Below, piece by piece: positions 60,538-64,000 of a stretch of 64,000 nt of DNA. The position numbers and the translations under genes are program-made. A model generated the notes under the pieces. The model was not told the origin of the DNA. It was given only the letters and a program-made list of their open reading frames with translations, and did no database searches. Numbering within the stretch: the first letter of the stretch is position 1; each line of letters opens with the position of its first letter. Origin of the DNA: Bifidobacterium coryneforme (lineage in GTDB: Bacteria; Actinomycetota; Actinomycetes; Actinomycetales; Bifidobacteriaceae). Location: contig NZ_CP007287.1 of assembly GCF_000737865.1 (NCBI RefSeq), forward strand, positions 1,330,252-1,394,251. Direction: 5' to 3'.

Positions 60538-61626
60538 ATGCCAACTCCAGCAGTCGTCTTCCTGTGCACTCTGGCAGGACTTGCCATTGTCTTTGCGGCG
60601 GTGGCCCTTCTCATGCGCGCTTACAAACAGCGGGAGTTCGCACGCAAACTGGAGGCCAGGGACGACGACCAGGTCAGTTACGCCTTCATCATCAACCCCT
60701 CCAAACCCCAGGCCGCCGAGACCCGTGAACACATCCAGGCCTACTGCAAGGCCAAACACATCCGTGAGGTTCGCTTCATTGAGACCCGGCTGGACAGGGA
60801 TGGGAAGGCATGCGCCCTGATGGCACTTGAACAGGGGGCCCAGGTGGTCGTCGCCGTCGGTGGCGACGGGACGGTTCGGACAGTGGCAAGCGCCCTGGCT
60901 GGAACCGGGCAGGCCATGGGCATCATTCCCATCGGGACCGGCAACCTCTTCGCCAGGAACATGGGCATTCCCGTCGGCAATCTGGACGCCGCCCTGACCG
61001 TGGCGACCTCACACGGATCCAACCTGGTGGACGTGGGCCGCATGTTCCTCCTGGACGGACAGGACAAGGACCGCGGGCATGCCTTCCTGATCATCGCCGG
61101 CATCGGGTTCGACGCACTGATGATCGACGACACGGACCCCAATCTCAAGAAGACCGTGAGCTGGCTGGCCTACTTCATCAGTGGAGCCAAGCACCTGTTC
61201 GCCCCCAAATACACCGGCGACATATCCATCACCCGCCCCGACCAGGTGACCCAGACCAACACATCAGTGACCTTCCGCACCTTCATGGCCGGCAACTGCG
61301 GCGAGATTCCGGGATTCTCCCTGATGCCCAACGCGTCCTGGGACGACGGAAACCTGGACTTCGAAATCATCGACACCTCGGCGGGACTCATAGGCTGGGC
61401 CAACCTCTTCGGCGATGTCATGCACCAGACCATCACCCGCAAGGCCAGCAAGTCACCCCTTTCCACCAACTCGACCATCGTCCAGCTCCAGGGGCCCCGG
61501 GCGGAAATCAAGCTGGATGACCCTGCCCTGGCACAGGTTGACGGGGACATCCTGGGAGAGACCCGCCACATCGCCCTTGAGGTGGAGCGTCAGGCCCTGA
61601 ATGTCCGGGTGCCCCAGACCGACTGA
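60538..61626 (+). CDS. Diacylglycerol/lipid kinase family protein
   Basis: A 362-residue protein with an N-terminal helix (VVFLCTLAGLAIVFAAVALLM) and a DAGK catalytic fold. The nucleotide loop VVVAVGGDGTVRTVASAL is near residue 110 and IIPIGTGNLFARNMGIP follows; IIAGIGFDALMIDD and DDGNLDFEIIDTS are also typical. Members phosphorylate diacylglycerol, sphingoid bases or related lipids; the substrate is unknown. I start at 60538, right before the helix; an in-frame ATG at 60451 would add 29 basic residues. No ribosome site is obvious at either. Confidence 0.85.
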   Translation: MPTPAVVFLCTLAGLAIVFAAVALLMRAYKQREFARKLEARDDDQVSYAFIINPSKPQAAETREHIQAYCKAKHIREVRFIETRLDRDGKACALMALEQGAQVVVAVGGDGTVRTVASALAGTGQAMGIIPIGTGNLFARNMGIPVGNLDAALTVATSHGSNLVDVGRMFLLDGQDKDRGHAFLIIAGIGFDALMIDDTDPNLKKTVSWLAYFISGAKHLFAPKYTGDISITRPDQVTQTNTSVTFRTFMAGNCGEIPGFSLMPNASWDDGNLDFEIIDTSAGLIGWANLFGDVMHQTITRKASKSPLSTNSTIVQLQGPRAEIKLDDPALAQVDGDILGETRHIALEVERQALNVRVPQTD

Positions 61627-61690
61627 CACCTTCCTCCCTGCCTCCACTCCCCTCGGATAGTTCTCCCATGCCGGTGGCATGATAGAAGGC

Positions 61691-63364
61691 ATGGCAGCAC
61701 AGAATGCGGGCATGCCCGCCACACCTGATGATCTGATCAACCTGGACGACCTGATCGGCAAGTACTACGACCTTGTTCCCGATCCCGGCAACGATGCCCA
61801 GAAGGTCTCCTTCGGCACCTCAGGTCATCGCGGGTCGGCCCTGACCACCTCGTTCAACGAGGCTCATATCGTCGCCATCAGCCAGGCCATTGCCGAACGA
61901 CGCAAGGCCGAGGGAGTCACCGGCCCCCTCTACCTCGGGCGGGACACCCACGGCCTATCCCTTCCTGCGTGGAAGACCGCAATCGAGGTACTGACAGCCA
62001 ACGGGGTCCGGGTCCGGATAGACGCCAACGACGACTACACCCCCACCCCCACCGTCTCCCAAGCCATATTGACCCACAACCGTGCCACTGACGGAACCCA
62101 GCGCTTCACTGGCTCTGACCTGGCGGACGGAATCGTGGTGACCCCCTCACACAACCCGCCCACCGACGGCGGATTCAAGTATGACCCGCCCACAGGGGGG
62201 CCGGCCCCCGCCGAGACGACCAATGCCATCGCCGCACGAGCCAATGAGCTTCTGGGCGACTACCGGCGGGTAAGGCGGATTCCCTTCGAGCAGGCCATCG
62301 AGTCCGATCTGGTGGAGCGGTTCGACTTCCGCGAGCACTACGTGGCCGACCTGGGCAATGTCATCGACTTCGACCTGATTCGCTCCTCGGGCGTACGTCT
62401 GGGCATCGACCCGCTCGGCGGTGCATCGGTCAACTACTGGCCCCTGATAAACGAACGGTATGGGCTGAACATCGGTGTCGTGAATCCTGAGGTGGACCCA
62501 ACCTGGCGGTTCATGACCGTCGACCACGACGGAAAGATACGGATGGATCCCAGCTCCCCCTTTGCCATGAAGGGCCTGGTGAACAGGCTCGAAGCCGGGG
62601 CCTGGGATGCTTACGACCTGGTAGGCGGCACAGACCCCGATGCGGACCGTCACGGCATCGTCTGCCCGGGCAGTGGAGTCATGAATCCCAACCATTACAT
62701 CGCCGTCTGCGCCGAGTACCTCTTCTCGGGCAACCGGCCCGGATGGCCCGAGGGCGCCGGTATCGGCAAGACCCTGGTCTCCTCATCCCTGATCGACCGC
62801 GTGGCCGCCTCCATCGGGGCAAGACTGGTCGAGGTGCCCGTGGGCTTCAAGTGGTTCGTTGACCCCCTCTTCAAGGGTGAGGTCGCCTTTGGCGGCGAGG
62901 AGAGCTCCGGCATGAGTTTCCTGCGTCGGGACGGCCGGGTCTGGACGACAGACAAGGACGGACTGATTCCCGACCTCCTGGCCGCGGAAATCACGGCGCG
63001 GACAGGGAAGAACCCGGCCCAACTCCACCAGGAGCAGGTCGAACGCTTCGGCCAGAGTTGGTATACGCGTGTCGACACCCCCACCACCCTGGAACAGAAA
63101 CAGAAGTTCGCCCGTCTGAACGGCGACGACGTCACCGCTTCAACCCTGGCCGGTGAGCCCATCACCGCCAAGCTGACCGAGGCACCGGGCAACCAGGCAA
63201 GGATAGGCGGCATCAAGGTGACCACCAAGGACAATTGGTTCGCCGCCCGCCCCTCCGGCACCGAGAACATCTATAAGGTCTACGCCGAGTCCTTCGTCTC
63301 CCCCGAGGCCTTGGAGCAGGTCCTGGACGAGGCCGGCCAGGTGGTTGACAAGGCCCTGGGCTGA
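61691..63364 (+). CDS. pgm: Phosphoglucomutase (alpha-D-glucose specific)
   Basis: A 557-residue enzyme interconverting glucose-1- and glucose-6-phosphate. The phosphoserine loop is [15 protein letters not shown] (near 150), the metal loop [13 protein letters not shown], the sugar loop [16 protein letters not shown] and the phosphate-binding [19 protein letters not shown]. Near full-length similarity to E. coli Pgm supports the start at 61691 ([16 protein letters not shown]); an ATG 12 bases upstream is possible. A terminator follows. Confidence 0.95.
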   Translation: MAAQNAGMPATPDDLINLDDLIGKYYDLVPDPGNDAQKVSFGTSGHRGSALTTSFNEAHIVAISQAIAERRKAEGVTGPLYLGRDTHGLSLPAWKTAIEVLTANGVRVRIDANDDYTPTPTVSQAILTHNRATDGTQRFTGSDLADGIVVTPSHNPPTDGGFKYDPPTGGPAPAETTNAIAARANELLGDYRRVRRIPFEQAIESDLVERFDFREHYVADLGNVIDFDLIRSSGVRLGIDPLGGASVNYWPLINERYGLNIGVVNPEVDPTWRFMTVDHDGKIRMDPSSPFAMKGLVNRLEAGAWDAYDLVGGTDPDADRHGIVCPGSGVMNPNHYIAVCAEYLFSGNRPGWPEGAGIGKTLVSSSLIDRVAASIGARLVEVPVGFKWFVDPLFKGEVAFGGEESSGMSFLRRDGRVWTTDKDGLIPDLLAAEITARTGKNPAQLHQEQVERFGQSWYTRVDTPTTLEQKQKFARLNGDDVTASTLAGEPITAKLTEAPGNQARIGGIKVTTKDNWFAARPSGTENIYKVYAESFVSPEALEQVLDEAGQVVDKALG

Positions 63365-63384
63365 GCCGCATACGCAATCTCATA

Positions 63385-63419
63385 CCCCCGCAACCAAACT
63401 GGCTGGTTGCGGGGGTTTT
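63385..63419 (+). terminator. pgm: Rho-independent terminator of pgm
   Basis: CCCCCGCAACCA at 63385-63396 pairs perfectly with TGGTTGCGGGGG at 63404-63415, followed by TTTT. Confidence 0.92.
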
Positions 63420-63432
63420 CTGACATGCTGTC

Positions 63433-63438
63433 TAATCT
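63433..63438 (+). promoter_or_regulatory. rnhA: -10 box adjacent to the rnhA start
   Basis: TAATCT followed by GGAAACC and the ATG at 63446; no ribosome site. Confidence 0.5.
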
Positions 63439-63445
63439 GGAAACC

Positions 63446-64000
63446 ATGACAAACGATAAGACCGTGGTCGTCTCAACAGACGGCAGCGCCCTGAGCAATC
63501 CCAACGGACCCATGGGATGGGCCTGGGCCGACCACCAGGGTGGGGATGCAGACGCAGGAGGGGCCAGCAACGGCACCAACCAGATCGGCGAGCTCTGCGC
63601 CGTGCTCCAGGCCCTGCGTGCCCACCCCGGAAGCGATTCCCTGGTAATTCAGACCGACTCGCAGTACGCCATCAACTGCTCCTCCAAGTGGGTGCACGGA
63701 TGGAAGAAGAAGGGGTGGAAGAACGCCGCAGGCAAGCCGGTCAAGAACCGCCAGCTGATTGAGGCCATCGACAAGGAAATCAGGCAACGCCAGGGGTCCG
63801 TGACCTTCGTATGGGTCAAGGGCCATGCCGGCGATGCCTTCAACGAGAAGGTCGACTCCCTGGCCCGGGGGTACGCCGAATCAGCCAAGAACGGTGGACG
63901 CACCGGATGCCTGCCCATCGAGGGGTGGCAGTCGCTCCTGTGCTCCGACTACACCCAGGGGCTGCAGGTACCGGATGAGGTACAGCAGGAGCTGGATGGG
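63446..64000 (+). CDS. rnhA: Ribonuclease HI, 3' end outside the window
   Basis: At least 185 codons, continuing past the right edge. RNase HI cleaves the RNA of RNA-DNA hybrids. All four catalytic carboxylates are visible: Asp in VVSTDGSALSNP, Glu in QIGELCAVLQAL, Asp in IQTDSQYAINC and Asp in GHAGDAFNEKVDSLA, with the conserved His in KGHAGD. The basic handle WKKKGWKN is present. A C-terminal extension of unknown length follows the roughly 145-residue domain. Confidence 0.93.
   Translation, partial: MTNDKTVVVSTDGSALSNPNGPMGWAWADHQGGDADAGGASNGTNQIGELCAVLQALRAHPGSDSLVIQTDSQYAINCSSKWVHGWKKKGWKNAAGKPVKNRQLIEAIDKEIRQRQGSVTFVWVKGHAGDAFNEKVDSLARGYAESAKNGGRTGCLPIEGWQSLLCSDYTQGLQVPDEVQQELDG

Overview
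The window is high-GC actinobacterial chromosome, most likely from a Bifidobacterium. This is inferred from the dacB-tilS-hpt-ftsH block, single-copy housekeeping genes close to bifidobacterial forms, frequent GTG/TTG starts, and promoters with a TANNNT box almost touching the start codon. A menA homologue and the overall gene mix would suit an insect-associated lineage, but the species cannot be fixed from this sequence. No rRNA operon, insertion sequence or CRISPR array was seen.

Layout. 0-1 kb: start of a MalY/PatB-like aminotransferase, a gene-poor stretch with structured inverted repeats, and a CAU-anticodon tRNA. 1-7 kb: peptide-binding lipoprotein, YkoE-type S component, EttA, TesB-type thioesterase. 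6.4-13.5 kb: a minus-strand block dacB-tilS-hpt-ftsH-(folB/folK-like)-DUF3180, from which folE and folP are missing and in which the folB/folK fusion has lost its catalytic residues. 13.6-17.4 kb: two family-2 glycosyltransferases and an AI-2E-type permease. 17.4-22.1 kb: tRNA-Glu, a TetM-like GTPase, trmB, galE, tRNA-Asp, tRNA-Phe. 22-28.5 kb: thyA, dfrA, a small phosphatase, an OsmC protein, a tandem universal stress protein and two secreted wall hydrolases (NlpC/P60 and CHAP). 28.7-32.7 kb: manA, DUF2530, a SenX3-like kinase without its phospho-histidine, phoU.

32.8-39.8 kb is a sugar-uptake locus: two permeases, a binding protein, a LacI-type regulator and a 754-residue glycoside hydrolase of uncertain family, with three matching operator-like sites. 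39.9-43.8 kb: gpmA, menA, lysS, tRNA-Pro. 44-48.5 kb: an uncharacterised pair (TPR-DUF4037 nucleotidyltransferase-fold protein plus DUF4125) followed by a membrane-anchored alpha/beta hydrolase. 48.5-53.4 kb: a LiaFSR-like envelope-stress module (PspC/LiaF-like protein, PspC-histidine kinase, LuxR-type regulator). 53.5-55.5 kb: a HAD-fold protein without its nucleophile, a peptidase E and a small membrane protein.

At 55.6-57.2 kb an AT-richer PD-(D/E)XK nuclease gene lies between imperfect 28-bp direct repeats, one of which overlaps the 3' end of tRNA-Ser; it looks like a small integrated island. 57.2-64 kb: tRNA-Ser, serS, sdaAA/sdaAB, a diacylglycerol-kinase-like protein, pgm and the start of an RNase HI gene.

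Three themes recur: (i) probable leaderless transcription of about a dozen genes, (ii) several intact ORFs of known enzyme families lacking defining catalytic residues (FolB/FolK, SenX3-like kinase, HAD), and (iii) envelope maintenance.
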